Of a DNA stretch of 64,000 bases, positions 37,001 to 48,330 are shown in pieces. The stretch covers positions 248,001-312,000 of the forward strand of contig QANY01013809.1 of assembly GCA_003255025.1 (NCBI GenBank), written 5' to 3'. The notes beneath the pieces were generated by a model. It was given only the letters and a program-made list of their open reading frames with translations. It did no database searches and was not told where the DNA came from. The stretch's first letter is position 1, and each line of letters starts with the position of its first letter. The DNA comes from Datisca glomerata. Its lineage: Eukaryota > Streptophyta > Magnoliopsida > Cucurbitales > Datiscaceae. A program made the translations under genes and the position numbers.

Positions 37001-37853
37001 GTAGTTATTGTGATATCAGTTTTCATCTGTATGCCAGTTTTTGGAAATTCTCTTCATATGCTGATTCATTCTTCAGTAACCGATTTCATCAAACAAAACA
37101 TTCTTTGCCATGAACATTTTTTTACTGGAACAGACCTTGTATTCATTTGAAACTGGGAAGAGAAAAAGATGGGAAACCTCGGGAAACAAGAGTCCGCAAA
37201 CTAAAACTTGCATTTGTGTAGCTAGAACTGTATCCTTACCACTGAATATGCAGAGCTTGATGCACTGGAAGCAGATATGGGATTTGAAACTGAAGGTGAC
37301 GGGGTGCCATCTTATCTCCAGCCTGACAAGGAACACGATTTAGACTCAGAGCTAAACTTACCTGCCGCTCCCACAGGACATGCAGCAGTACCTGCTGGAA
37401 GAGCCAACGCCCAGGTATGAATCGTATGATTACATCCATACGTCTTGCTGCACTATAATATCCCGATTGCTGTATTTATGGCATGAACGTCAAAATGACC
37501 AGTCCAGAGAAAAGTTTAGAAACCTCTTAGCACCCATGCCTTTGAACATGCTGTTTTTTGTGGTGTCATGGACACAGGGACACCAGTTTCTATTTATGCT
37601 ATTGGGAAGTGCTATCTTATTGCGTTTAAAACGGCAGAAAAGCTAGTGATTATTTGATATTAAAACTGCATATTGAGGTTATTTGAACGTTTGTACTTGA
37701 GAACTGGTTTGTGTGAGGTGGTTTAAACATATTTCCGACATGTTGTGTACTGTACTTCCGTCACAAGTAGTAAGTTTTCTCCAAATTTTGTGATAGCAGG
37801 CTGAGGATGAAATCGGTTTACCTGCTGTCCCTCGCGCATCTGTTCGGGGCTGA
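34098..37853 (+). CDS. VPS60: VPS60/CHMP5-type ESCRT-III protein, seven exons
   Basis: An SNF7-family protein that acts with LIP5 and VPS4 in ESCRT-III disassembly and multivesicular body sorting. Exons are 34098-34166, 35089-35240, 36215-36308, 36569-36640, 36741-36852, 37254-37414 and 37800-37853, all GT-AG, giving 237 residues (plant VPS60 is about 235). The start [17 protein letters not shown] is basic and membrane-binding as in the family. [16 protein letters not shown] and [20 protein letters not shown] lie in the first helices; MYNQTF-type sequence [14 protein letters not shown] follows; the acidic tail holds [20 protein letters not shown] and ends AVPRASVRG. No defect is seen. Intron 2 carries a truncated LINE (35830-36142), and intron 1 a G10 run near 34284. 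The gene converges with the glycosyltransferase at 38854. Confidence 0.95.
35830..36142 (-). mobile_element. 5'-truncated LINE fragment in VPS60 intron 2
   Basis: The 15-bp duplication tactgtggtatatct flanks it (35815-35829 and 36143-36157). A T6 run follows the left copy, i.e. a short poly(A) tail on the minus strand. The minus strand encodes [14 protein letters not shown], the C-terminal end typical of plant LINE reverse transcriptase polyproteins, followed by [13 protein letters not shown] and then 3' UTR. Only about 310 bp of a several-kilobase element was copied. It is antisense to VPS60 and leaves the splice sites of exons 2 and 3 intact. Confidence 0.85.
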
Positions 37854-38047
37854 GAAATTCTTTGATATTGCATTCTTTATGGTGGGGTGGTGGAGCAAGC
37901 CCTACGTAAAAACATTGTGCTGTACAGAAACCATAGTTTTCAGTCCTGTGTTCCAACTAAAGATATTTCAGTCCTTGTTCACTTTTATCATTATGTTATT
38001 TATATTGATGGAGTTGGGATACAGAAATATTGTTATTCTAACGTTTT

Positions 38048-38129
38048 TTCTTAACTTATTGCATTTTTGTCTCAAGTTATTGCGTAAATTCTTAACTTAT
38101 TGCATTTTTGTCTCAAGTTATTGCGTAAA
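38048..38129. repeat. Two exact 41-bp tandem units downstream of VPS60
   Basis: The unit begins ttcttaacttattgcatttt and ends caagttattgcgtaaa; copies lie at 38048-38088 and 38089-38129 and look identical. It is about 195 bp beyond the VPS60 stop and probably in the 3' UTR. Confidence 0.95.
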
Positions 38130-38853
38130 TTATCTTTGATCGTGTCCGTTACCATTTGATCTTTTTATTGTACAAAAATTTAGACTCTGGATAAGTTTGA
38201 TTCATATGAATGATTTGGATTTTGGACTTCTCAGATTAAGGTCTAGCGTGAGTTAAGTTGATATTTTGTAAAATAACTCAACTCAGGGTCCTCCCAACAC
38301 AGTTTCTCTCATTTTTATTTGTTAATTAGGTTAAGACTGAAAATTGGAAAGGAGCAAAAGGGAGATTGTATTTTATATTATATTAACAAAAACAATACAA
38401 AAGCAATGATCTTTCATCATCACTACTTCTTCACCTCCACATTAAGCCCCCCACCCTTGTTTCACCCTTTCACATTTCAAAAATATATACAATTTTTCAA
38501 CTTGCAATTAAGCAATTTCTCTGTACACACTACTAATAAAAAAAACAGCTATTTTAGCAGAGAGAGCAGAAGCTTCACCTATAATATAACACCATCAGCA
38601 TGGCTTTGTCATTATCCCAAACTCTCCATATTTGATATGCCTTCCTTAATCCTGCCAAAAATATTCAGTCATCTTGGGGGTTGTAAATTTAAATGTCCTG
38701 ATTTAGTGAACAAATCTTTCAAATTTAGTTAATTAAATTTATGTCCTAATTTAGTGAACTGTTTGTTTACTGATCCGTCTGATATTAACTTAATTAAGCC
38801 TAGTCTGTTTTCTTGAGGCTACTAGCAAAAATGAAAGAGATAGGAACTTACTT
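38130..38853. other. Region between convergent VPS60 and glycosyltransferase
   Basis: Probably holds the 3' UTRs of both genes. The 137-codon frame at 38319-38732 on the plus strand has no recognisable domain and lies where the glycosyltransferase 3' UTR would be. Confidence 0.5.
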
Positions 38854-39933
38854 TTAGTCCCGTAAAATGACGTCATCGGCAATCTTCATTAACGGCGTCA
38901 AGCATTCCGGCGAGAACTTCCTCGCGAAGAAGTACGAATAACTAGAATTTGATTCCCTCAATTTGTGGACTAAATCTGGGGAAACCTCCTCCGGCGAGTA
39001 CCTGTGCGGGTGCCCGTCGAAGCTGTCGGTCCAGTTAACTCTAGTTAATGTATAATGGATGCATCCCTTTGGGTCCTCCATGGACAGTAATGTAGGAAAG
39101 TAGTGCTCCTCCGGGTAGCAAGAATCAGGGTTGAGGCATGGCAGCTTGAATTTCCTCCATAGCCTCATTTCCCTCACCACTAGCAAAGCGTGCTTGCGGG
39201 TCAGGACGAAAAATTGAGACCCAACCCTAAAATGCTCGAACGTCACCTCGGGAAGCATAACGTTGTCTCCGCGCGCGATGTACCGATCTTGAAGAGTAGG
39301 CTCGTCCGAGAGGATCTCGATGAAGCTTTTGTAAGGGCTTTTCGATGAGAACGATTTTAGGGTTGTGAGAGGCTTTTTGAAGAGGGAATCGTAGATGAAA
39401 GTAAAGGAATGAAGTGGGATGCAGTGCTGGGAGAGAAGGGCGAAGTAGCGGTTTGACGGATCGTCGAGGAGGGCGTTGGCGAGGAGCCTACGTGCGGCGG
39501 AGATGAGTGTCGGCGATGCCCGTTCGGTCTTCTTCGCCGGAATGAATCGGTCGGCGAAAACACCGCCAGGAGGAGTTAGTTTCACAAATGGATCAGCGTG
39601 GATGTAAATATTGTAAAGGTGTTCATTCCCATGGAAGAATCGCTCCCATAGAGGAGCAAAGAAGAGGTCCGAGTTGGTCAGAAAGAGAAAAGCAATTTTA
39701 GGTTTGGGATTTGTGGTTCCCAAGTGGGAAATCGAAGAAACGCCATGGCCATGGCCATGGACATGGGAGGAGGATTCATGGGAGGTAGCTTTATGGAAAA
39801 GAACAAGGTCATCAAGCTCACCAAGAATGGAGATTTGGGTTTGATTGGGAAGAATGATTTGTGGAGCAAAGAGAAAAAGAATAGAAAGAGAAACAAACAG
39901 AGCAAGCAAAAGAACAAACGGAGATGTAAACAT
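38854..39933 (-). CDS. Core-2/I-branching glycosyltransferase (GT14-like), single exon
   Basis: A 359-residue type II membrane protein of the plant DUF266/Branch family (related to animal beta-1,6-N-acetylglucosaminyltransferases), expected in the Golgi. Start MFTSPF at 39931-39933 gives a hydrophobic anchor at about residues 5-25. A His-Gly-rich stem (HVHGHGHGV) follows, and the catalytic domain runs from about residue 78 (KPKIAFLFLTNSDL) to about 310. Family signatures visible are LWERFFHGNE, YNIYIHADP, RYFALLSQHCIPLHSF, RVGSQFFVLTRKHA, SCYPEEHYFPTLLS and LTRVNWTD. Length and single-exon structure fit some members. No stops or frameshifts. Substrate is not predictable; plant homologues act on cell-wall glycans or arabinogalactan proteins. 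Confidence 0.92.
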   Translation of the reverse strand: MFTSPFVLLLALFVSLSILFLFAPQIILPNQTQISILGELDDLVLFHKATSHESSSHVHGHGHGVSSISHLGTTNPKPKIAFLFLTNSDLFFAPLWERFFHGNEHLYNIYIHADPFVKLTPPGGVFADRFIPAKKTERASPTLISAARRLLANALLDDPSNRYFALLSQHCIPLHSFTFIYDSLFKKPLTTLKSFSSKSPYKSFIEILSDEPTLQDRYIARGDNVMLPEVTFEHFRVGSQFFVLTRKHALLVVREMRLWRKFKLPCLNPDSCYPEEHYFPTLLSMEDPKGCIHYTLTRVNWTDSFDGHPHRYSPEEVSPDLVHKLRESNSSYSYFFARKFSPECLTPLMKIADDVILRD

Positions 39934-40640
39934 GGTAAAACAAAGAAATCCAAAAATGGCTGATTTTAGCAGAAAGAAAGAAAGAAAGAGATATTGAATT
40001 GGTGATTCTGTTTAATGGGTTACTTTGAGAGAGAGATCGTAGGACAAGAAAATGAGATCAGAACGAGAGAGACCTGGGAGGGAGAGGATTGAGATAAGGC
40101 TGAGCCTGTTGCATTAAAGAAATGGAACAAGTAAAGGTAGGTTTTTCCTTTCTTGAGTGATGAAAGTCACTGCTTCTTTTTTAAAGAAAAAAAATAAGTG
40201 TTTGCTGAGAGAGTGATGTTATGAAGAAGAGAAAATGTTAGAAGCAAGAAGAAGAAGATAAGGAAAGAGATTGGGATGAGAATGACATCTAGAAGACACT
40301 TCTCATATATGTGTATATTTCTTATTAAAACAAAACAAAATACTGTGAGGAGCTCCTTCTCCCTTTCGATTAAACTATTATTAGTTATTTTTAAATGGTA
40401 TCTTCTATTTCTTAAATTCTAAGACACTAAACTAATCGATCAAGTATGCCTGTGTGTATATATATATCAGAGATACTATCATGATCAATAATTTTCATAA
40501 ATGATTTAATTTTTAAATTTTTTGATGGTTTCTCAATATTATTTGAAAGTTCATCGATTGTAGATGATTTATAGGATTTTGACCAACATGATTCTTTAAT
40601 TTTATTATTGGAAGAATTATGGATGGCTCATAGATAGATT
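39934..40640. other. 5' flank of the glycosyltransferase
   Basis: Likely 5' UTR and promoter of the minus-strand gene. It has an (AAAG)n microsatellite at 39971-39990 and purine-rich tracts to about 40260. A TATATGAG-like motif on the minus strand lies near 40300, which could be the TATA region. From about 40370 the sequence is AT-rich and unassigned. Confidence 0.5.
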
Positions 40641-41607
40641 CTAACCTATGGCTATCTAATTGTTATGACAGTGATTATCTTAGCATCTCTATGGGGTGTA
40701 GAAATAGTTGTTATAAAAAAATTGTATCATATGTAAGACTATCATAGTCCATGTTTCTTAGATTTTTACTAAGGATCACTCTTATTTTGTGTGTACAAAT
40801 TGAGAAATTTATTAATAAATTTTTCTTTCAATGAGGGTTGATTGTTATCGTTCCTTGACATTATTCTGGACAAAAATATTTTTCTGTACCAGTGAAAATT
40901 ACTTAAGTTTGGACACCTAAGAGGTCAATTGATTATGAATACGCGAAGTATATTACTCAGCATTCCAATGAAGTGTTTAACTATTGTGTAGAGAAATATA
41001 TTGGTGGCGTCATGTATTATTTTCTGATTTTCTCAAATAATTAGTGTTCCTTTAGTATTAATCTTTAGTGTTGAAAGGATGATATTTTTAGATTCTTTTG
41101 TAGGATATTTTTCCCACCAGGAACGTAGCATTCCTATTAATCTTGTAACTAAAAAAAATGGTTCACCTCATTGTGAAGTAAATTGTGTGTGATAATGTAG
41201 TTGTTAACTATCATTGTCATGTGTTGAAAATTATTGAGAACTTTCTACTCATAAAGTTCATCAATATTCCATTTGCGCAATTTATCTGCAGAAATAGGAA
41301 ATTGGTTAACTAAAAAACTATCAGTAATTTGAATGTCAAGAGGAATAGGTCTTTTAGGCCATTTCCTTTTTAATTTATTAACTTCTAAATTTTTAAATTT
41401 ATTTTCAATATTGTTAATGTTTGAAGATTTACCTATTGTGGCCGACTCATACGTAGATTCTGACATATGACTTTCTGAATCTGAATTACCATCTTGATTA
41501 ATTACTTTCAATTCTTGAAGTATTTTATCAAATTTTTCAGATTCAATTTCAAATCCTGAAAGACTGTTAATCTTATCAAATGAAGATGATTCAACAGATT
41601 TATTCAT
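40640..41607 (-). pseudogene. Endogenous pararetrovirus, coat-protein-region fragment
   Basis: The 120-codon frame at 41607-41245 is acidic and Ser-rich and ends ADKLRKWNIDELYE. After one stop the same frame reads QHMTMIVNNYIITHN, a pattern I associate with the region leading into the coat protein of florendovirus/petuvirus-like Caulimoviridae. Farther left (40960-40730) decayed sequence resembles 45560-45160. Many stops; not functional. The assignment to family is by motif pattern and shared context with the other pieces to the right. Confidence 0.6.
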
Positions 41608-41872
41608 CAGATCCTGAATCTGTTTTACAACAGTAATTACAAAAGCTGTATTTTAGTATAAGATTAATAACTTACACAAACAGCGTTTATTGATAACAAT
41701 TAATTAGTACTTCCGCTCAGTAATTAATGTTGAAGGAAAAAAGAAGAAAAGATTTACAAAAGAGGAGAAGAAGAAGAAGAAGAAGAAAGTTTTGTTTCAC
41801 AAAACATGTTTTAGCTCTCAAATAGTTAAGAGTTGTAAAACAAGTTTTGATCCACAAATGAGGGAGGACTGC

Positions 41873-41882
41873 CTATTTATAG
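41873..41882 (-). promoter_or_regulatory. TATA box in pararetrovirus-associated sequence
   Basis: The minus strand reads GGCTATAAATAGGCAG, followed by a CTT-repeat leader (41790-41760) and then the fragment starting at 41607. This looks like a pararetroviral transcript promoter but could belong to another element. Confidence 0.4.
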
Positions 41883-43079
41883 CCTAAGAAAAGTGGAATT
41901 CACTGGAAACTGATCACTTACCTGAACTATTATATTCTACAAAAGTGCAAATATTTTACATTTCTACTTTTGCCTACTTTTGACTAAAACAATAAAAAGC
42001 ATGAATAGTTACCTAATTATTTGACAACTAGTACAATAATTATAGAAAACGACAAAGTACAAATATTTCCTTGATAATTGTTATCTGGATTTTCGTGTCT
42101 GTCATAATTGTTGTTGTTGAAAAGTCATTGTGACTTGTTTTTTGTATAATGGAGAGTGTTATTCCTATCATCCTTTGATAATTAATATATTGGATGTGTC
42201 TTGAATGTTAATTGTTGCTTGAAAAAGTCATTGATACATCTTCAACATTACTTGATTGTCTGATTTTGATTATTTAAACATTGGCATTTTACCAAGAACA
42301 AATTCTTATATTCATTTACTGATTGATATGTTTGAAATTAATATTATTGAATGTGTCCTTCAATTATTGAGGAGTAACTTCTCTAGATGATTAGTAACTT
42401 GACTCTATGGATGGTTTAAAATCAGATTCGTCTTTATTCTCTAAGAGGAGAAGCACTTCTTAGAATAATTCTTTCTCCAATTTAGATTTAGGCTTGATGA
42501 CTTTTGACTTACCATTTGAAGAAGTTTCGGACTCAGGTTTTGATTTGAGTTTGGAAGAATTCAAACTTGATAAGTTTATTTGTGGAGCTAGGTTAATTGG
42601 CTCATAGAAGCTGTTACATTCTCTAGGTTTGACATAAAATCTAGATTTTGACAGATCCAGTTAAATAAGATTGATAAATATAAAATTATATTTGATCATT
42701 ATAAATGAAAAATAATGCTATTGATCTTAAATTTGCTCCAAGTAAATTTCAGAATATAATGATTGAATTATTTAACTAATTCTTAATTGACTGAATTCTT
42801 AGTAAACAATATTTGTTGGATTTCTGAATTGTTTACATTAATAATATTTTCTTTAAATATGACAAATAATACTGGAAATACTTTGAATTATTTGCCAAGA
42901 TAATAAAACAAAACATTTTAGTTATCTTTGTAAAAAGAATCAAATTATTTCAATAAAAAAATAGATTTCTAAAATTTGAAATTTATTTCATACAATTTAC
43001 CTTATTAAATCAAAAATTTGTTTTAATTAATTATGAATCTGTAAAACATGTTTCGAGATTTCTTCTAAACAAAGTTTTA
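41883..43079. other. AT-rich region between viral fragments
   Basis: Mostly unassigned. Around 42560-42430 the minus strand encodes a Lys/Ser-rich stretch (SSNGKSKVIKPKSKLEKE) that could be viral linker sequence. No intact frame is present. Confidence 0.4.
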
Positions 43080-44000
43080 CTAGAAAATCATACCAAGATT
43101 CTGCAATAGGGTAATTTGAGAAACCTGGCCTACTAGAATATGGGAAGAAAGCTTAATGGCAAGACAATCGCCTTTTGTTCAAAACTTTCATCCATTAATT
43201 ATGGTCATAATGGATTTGAATATCCAAAAATGATTGGATTGATGAATTGGATGAAATTTTAGAAGATGTTGGGTTGAAGTATGACTTCAATACAACATTA
43301 ATTCAATGGTATAAGAAAAGTAGGGAAATAAGTTTTTACAAAAATAATGAAATTTTAACTGAAAATCTATTGAGACAGGTAAATTCTAAAATTGAATTTT
43401 CAAATAAAAAATAAAAAAAATGGTACTAAAATGAACTTTCTCCATCATGCCTGATGGATTTCAAAAAAGTCATAGGCATGCAGTGGAGTTCTTAACTAAA
43501 AGAATCAACATCACTTTCAGAAAATATGTGAAAATGATGAATTATTCAATAATAAAAGAGTCTTTGACTCAACAATTGGTTGTTAAGGCCTAAATCAAAT
43601 AAGAGTCATCTACCCTTGATCAAGGCCAATTAACAATACATGGGTCCATCAGACCTGATTACCAATTAACTTTGGTTAAACAATTTGACCTTGTCTTAAA
43701 TACTCAATCCTTCAATGCTCAATCGCTTGACCAAACAACTTCACATTTTCAAATAATACATAGCGAATACATTTTCATATTGAGTCTCAATTTGCTCATT
43801 TGAAAGATCATACTCAAATAGCCAAAGCCCATTTCATTCCTAATTTCTATTGTGTCCCCAGACATAATAACAAAAACTTCAGTTTTTACAGAGACATCAT
43901 CTTAGAAACAGAATCCATAAAAATTAGCCCAATAAAAAATTCTGAGGAAAAAATCATTTACCATTATTTTTCTATTCTCAGGATCATACTATGAAGGTTT
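43080..44000 (+). pseudogene. Endogenous pararetrovirus, second-ORF-like fragment
   Basis: Broken plus-strand frames with FHIESQFAHLKDHTQIAKA and PNFYCVPRHNNKNFSFYRD (43770-43890), ending in a stretch with EEKIIYHYFSIL. This resembles the small extra ORF downstream of the main polyprotein in some florendovirus-like elements. It lies directly before leader copy A, as expected where the end of one viral genome meets the start of the next in a tandem integration. Confidence 0.45.
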
Positions 44001-44504
44001 GAAAAATCCATCATTCAAGTTTCAAAATACTTTTTAAATAAAAACAATAATTATTTTAACTATATTAATGTATGACATGAGATTTTCTTGCATCAAAGTA
44101 GTGACTTTTCTCACTTTTGATTTTATAATTTTGATAACAATTTCAAAATTGATTTTTCAAATCAGTTCTAAAAATAGTGTTTTAGTCATGATCTTACCTT
44201 ACAACTTTTTCCAATTGATTTACAGTAATGTTCCAATTTATTTTCAAAGGTTTATAATCCCTCGCCAATTAAGGCATCATTTCCCCAAATACTTTGATTT
44301 TCAAACAAATACAAAATGCTTTGGATTTTGAAATGGCAATACTTGGTTAAAAATGGAGTTTTTTCTCACCAAAGAATACTAATGTCAAGTGATGGGATAA
44401 ATTGAATACTCATAAAATTATTGCATCCATTAATTATTTTGTGAGTGTTCATCCTAATATGAAACTAGCAAATCTTTTTACCCAAACTCCATTAAAATTA
44501 ATGT

Positions 44505-44831
44505 TTCTACTTTAATTTATGCATAATTAAAGTGTTCACCGCCTATCATGGATGGTTATTTATATTATTGTTACTTCATTACTTACATGAATAATTGCTT
44601 ATATCTAATTTCACTCTTTGCCCAAGTGACTCGTTATTCTTACAATTGATTATTTATCTATATTATTTGTTTACTTAATCTGTGAATCTGTTTATCAAAG
44701 GCTGGGTGGTTGTAGAGGCAAAAGGGAGAAGAGTGAAGCCTAATAGAATGTTGTAGAAGTCACCACAATGTTAGTACTAAAAAATACAATATGAAATTTT
44801 CAATAATAAGAATAATTTAATTAATTGAGCC
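44505..44831 (+). repeat. Pararetrovirus leader, copy A
   Basis: Matches 46257-46660: both contain atttatgcataattaa, ttgttacttcattacttaca, tcaagtgactcgttattctt-like and gtcaccacaatgttagta. At 44690-44703 ttatcaaaggctggg resembles a decayed tRNA-Met primer site. Copy A lacks about 75 bp present in copy B. Confidence 0.7.
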
Positions 44832-45056
44832 ATGAGTATATTATTTAGAAGTAATTCTTCTAGTAGCAATAGGACTACAATAACCTCAATACCAAACATA
44901 ATAAATAATGAACATATTGAATTAGCAGATGATCAAGTAGATCATAGGGTATGGAATGTACCTAAAATCTTCAATAAAAATATTTATAATCAATATGGTA
45001 TGTTGCTTCCTTCAAGCTTCAACATCATATAAAAATAATTGAAAAAATATATGCTC
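44832..45056 (+). pseudogene. Pararetrovirus movement-protein N-terminus, copy A
   Basis: A 66-codon frame starting MSILFRSNSSSSNRTTITS, homologous to the frame at 46661-46861. After about 45056 it breaks into sequence of the opposite orientation (coat-protein region on the minus strand), so the gene is cut at an inversion junction. Confidence 0.6.
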
Positions 45057-45059
45057 TAG

Positions 45060-45600
45060 GGCTTAGGTTAGAATTTTTTCTATTTTCGTGAGAAAGGGCA
45101 ATAGAGGGTAAACCGTATTGCTCACAAAAATTTCTTAATTCAAATTTAGCAGTTTTACTTTATTTTTTAATTTGTTTATTGATTTTCATATCAACGCACA
45201 TTTTTAAGCCTTTATTTTGTATTATAGTAATTATTGTTCCATAAGTTAGACTATCATATTCTATATTACCTAGGTCATTACTAAAGATTGTTCTTATTTT
45301 GTGTGTAAATAGATTAGGAAATCCATTAATAATTTTTTTTTCAAAATGGTTGATTACTATCATCCCTTGACATGACTCTGGATAAGAATATATTTTATAC
45401 CAATTAAAATCACTTAAGGTTGGACATTTAAGATCTGTTAATTGATTATGAATAAGCGAAGTAATATTGCTTGGCGTACCAATGAAATATATAAAAGGAG
45501 TGTATTAATTCCATCAAGTATTATTTCCTGATTTTCTCCAATAATTAGGTTTTCACAGTCCATATTTACCAAGACAATGTATGTTTCAAAATATCATTTG
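45060..45600 (-). pseudogene. Pararetrovirus coat-protein-region fragment, inverted
   Basis: On the minus strand decayed frames read NQLTDLKCPTLSDFNWYK, FPNLFTHKIRTIF, EYDSLTYGTIITI and RNFCEQYGLPSIALS. The order suits the coat-protein part of a Caulimoviridae polyprotein. It is related to 40960-40730 on the same strand. Stops and frameshifts throughout. Confidence 0.6.
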
Positions 45601-45789
45601 TCTTGGTAAAAAATATGACTGACCAAATTATTTTAGGTTTACTATTTATTTCTCTATTGTATCCTTTTACCGTAAAGTATGATAAGACAATTACTTATCC
45701 CTCAGATGAACCCATAAAATTCAAAAAAAAATTTCTCACAATGAGAAATTGAAGATTTGTAAATCCATAAACTTAATTTCTTATAAGAG

Positions 45790-46140
45790 AAAATAATTAT
45801 AATTTCTACAAGACAAAATTGAAGAGCATGCTTTTCAAAAACAAGTTGAAATCATTAAACGAACACAATATATGTTAGCAAGAAACATATTGTTCTTTTA
45901 CTGAAGTAGAAACAATATATGTTATCTTTTGTAAATAACATATACCGTGTTATATTGAAGTAGAAATAATAAATATTTTTTGTTTGATAAAAATAAATGT
46001 TCTTTTGATAAAATTAAACTTAAATATTTTAAATATGGCCAAAATGGCCATTCTTCTAAAACTTGTCAAGTTAAAGATAAAACTAATAATAAAAATCTCT
46101 AATGAAGATAAAAAAGAATTGAGATGTAATTATTGTTTGT
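45790..46140 (+). pseudogene. Pararetrovirus zinc-knuckle region fragment
   Basis: The plus strand near 45990-46080 reads KYFKYGQNGHSSKTCQVKDK, a CCHC knuckle in which the first two Cys are replaced. This would be the C-terminal end of a viral coat protein. It lies in opposite orientation to the neighbouring 45060-45600 fragment. Confidence 0.5.
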
Positions 46141-46256
46141 TAATACAGTTTGTAAAAATTGTTCATTTATTGTTTTTACTGTTTATCTTCTCTTATTACT
46201 GTTTAATTTTACGCCTTCTAGCATCAAAGCCAAATCTAGTGAGGATAATACTGTTC

Positions 46257-46660
46257 ATTTATTGTTTCTACTTCAATTTATGCATAATTAAGCTATTCAC
46301 GCCTATTATGACTGGTTATTGATATTATTGTTACTTCATTACTTACATGAATAATTGCTTATATCTAATCTCACTCTCCGCTCAAGTGACTCGTTATTCT
46401 TACAATTGATTATTTCTCTATATCGTTTACTTAATCTGTGAATCTGTTTATTAGAGACTAACGTATCAACTTCTATTTGGTTAGTTTTAAGGACCTAGGC
46501 AAGACCTCTTAGATATGTAAATCTCGATGGTAGGGTGGTTGTAGAAGTGAAAGGGAGAAGGGTGAAGTCTAATAGAAGGTTATAGAAGTCACCACAATGT
46601 TAGTAATAAAAAATACAATATGAAATTATCAATAATAAGAATAATTTAGTTAATTGAGAC
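46257..46660 (+). repeat. Pararetrovirus leader, copy B
   Basis: Second copy of the leader at 44505-44831, in the same orientation. ttattagagact at 46448-46459 occupies the primer-site position. An extra segment around 46460-46530 is missing from copy A. Confidence 0.7.
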
Positions 46661-48330
46661 ATGGGTAGATTATTTAGAAGTAATTATTCTAGTAGTAATA
46701 GGCCTGCAATAACTTCAATACTTGACATAATAAATGATGAACATATTGCGTTAGAATATGATCAAGTAGGCCATATGGTATGGAATATACTTAAATCCCC
46801 AATAAAAATATTTATAAATCAACATGGTCTGTTACTTCCTTCAAACCTCAAGATCATGTAAAAATAATTGAAAAAATATATGCTTTTGGGAAAGAGCATG
46901 AAACTTGTCAATTACTTTCTTCTGATGCAATAAAACATCATATTCAAGAAGGATATAATTTATTTCATTTTGGTTTAGTCCATATTGAAGTTAAACCACT
47001 CATAAGAAGATGCATTAATATCTCTGTCTTGCTAGCCTTGAGAGATGCAAGATTTACAAACTTTAATTATAATATCTTATGATTAATTGAATCCTCACTT
47101 TGTAATGGTCCAATTCATTTTGACTGTTTCTCTGATCTGTCTGTTAGTTTAGTAGATCCTCATATTTTAAAATCTTTAATTTTGAATATTAACACTAATG
47201 GTTATCAAGTCCTAGAAAGTACCCAACCCCTAGCTTTAATCTTTAGAATTCATTATAAAATAACCAAAACAATATGAATTTTCAAGCCGTCAATAGAAGT
47301 CCAAAAAATCAAACCTTATTGATACAATCTAGTCAAAATAATGCCAATATTAGAGTTCCTAAAATAATTAGGTGGTCTGATATTAATTTATCTTCAAATT
47401 GACTTTTAACTAATGAAAGTCAACCTACTCCAATTCAAAGACCAATTGAAGATGTAGATTACATCCATCAGTACATGGATGATACTGTTAAAATTAATTA
47501 CCAATATTCTAATTCTCAAATTAGGGAGTATAGCCAGTCTAGTACCCCTATGAGTTCATTTCCTGAATCATCTATTAATAATCAAAATTTTAGAATTCAA
47601 AAATTAGAACAAAAATTAAAAAATTCTAAAAATATTAATCCAGATACCTTGAATCAAGAATATAAATCAGATTGAGAAAGAATAACCTAACACAATGATA
47701 ACCCAGCCAATCTGGATAGACGCAATAAGTTCAGAGATTCATATAATATGGATCAAAGAAAAACCATACTTGCTGAATGGAAGACATCCATGCAAAAATA
47801 TAAATTTGACATATTTTTCCTTGATTATATCGAAGATATTTATGAGAAAAATATTAAAATAGTTTATAACTCTAAATGGGTCACTGTCAGTCATCCACCA
47901 CCTGAAAAAATCCTAATTAATCAAGAAAATTCTCAACCTAAAAAAGATTTCATTAAATCTTTCCAAATATATTATGAGAATACTCATGATGAAGAAATTC
48001 TTAGAAGGGTAAATTTTTTTCAGAGACAATGTCTTATAATCAGATAGTCATATGTTAGAATCTACCTACGAGCCATACATAATTCATAATTTTCCAATAA
48101 TAAAATTAAAGAATCATGTAGGTCAAAATCCTACAAATCATCCACAATCGATGAACTTTCAAACAGTATTGAGGAACCATCCAAAAATTTAAAAATTAAA
48201 TCATCTGTCAAGATTATTGACCATGACAGTATCTCTGAATTATATATTCATAGGTTAGAATCCACCTATGAATCTTCCACAATTAATGAATCTTCAAATA
48301 TTGAGAAACATTAAAGAATTTAAAAACTAA
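46661..48330 (+). pseudogene. Pararetrovirus movement-protein region, long copy
   Basis: Starts MGRLFRSNYSSSNRPAITS (46661) and, through frameshifts and stops, continues with YNLFHFGLVHIEVKPLIRR, LLALRDARFTNFNYNIL and SLVDPHILKSL (46930-47180), the 30K-type movement-protein core of florendovirus-like Caulimoviridae. Frames at 47475-47675 and 47748-48047 follow as the linker toward the coat protein, ending near LESTYE-type repeats (48050-48300) that also occur at 41450. The reading frame is broken at many points. Confidence 0.65.

Noticed and set aside
38319..38732. 137-codon plus-strand frame
   Set aside because: No domain and in the expected 3' UTR of the glycosyltransferase.
39357..39963. 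Three further frames of 68-91 codons over the glycosyltransferase
   Set aside because: Other-frame shadows of a well supported 359-residue coding sequence.
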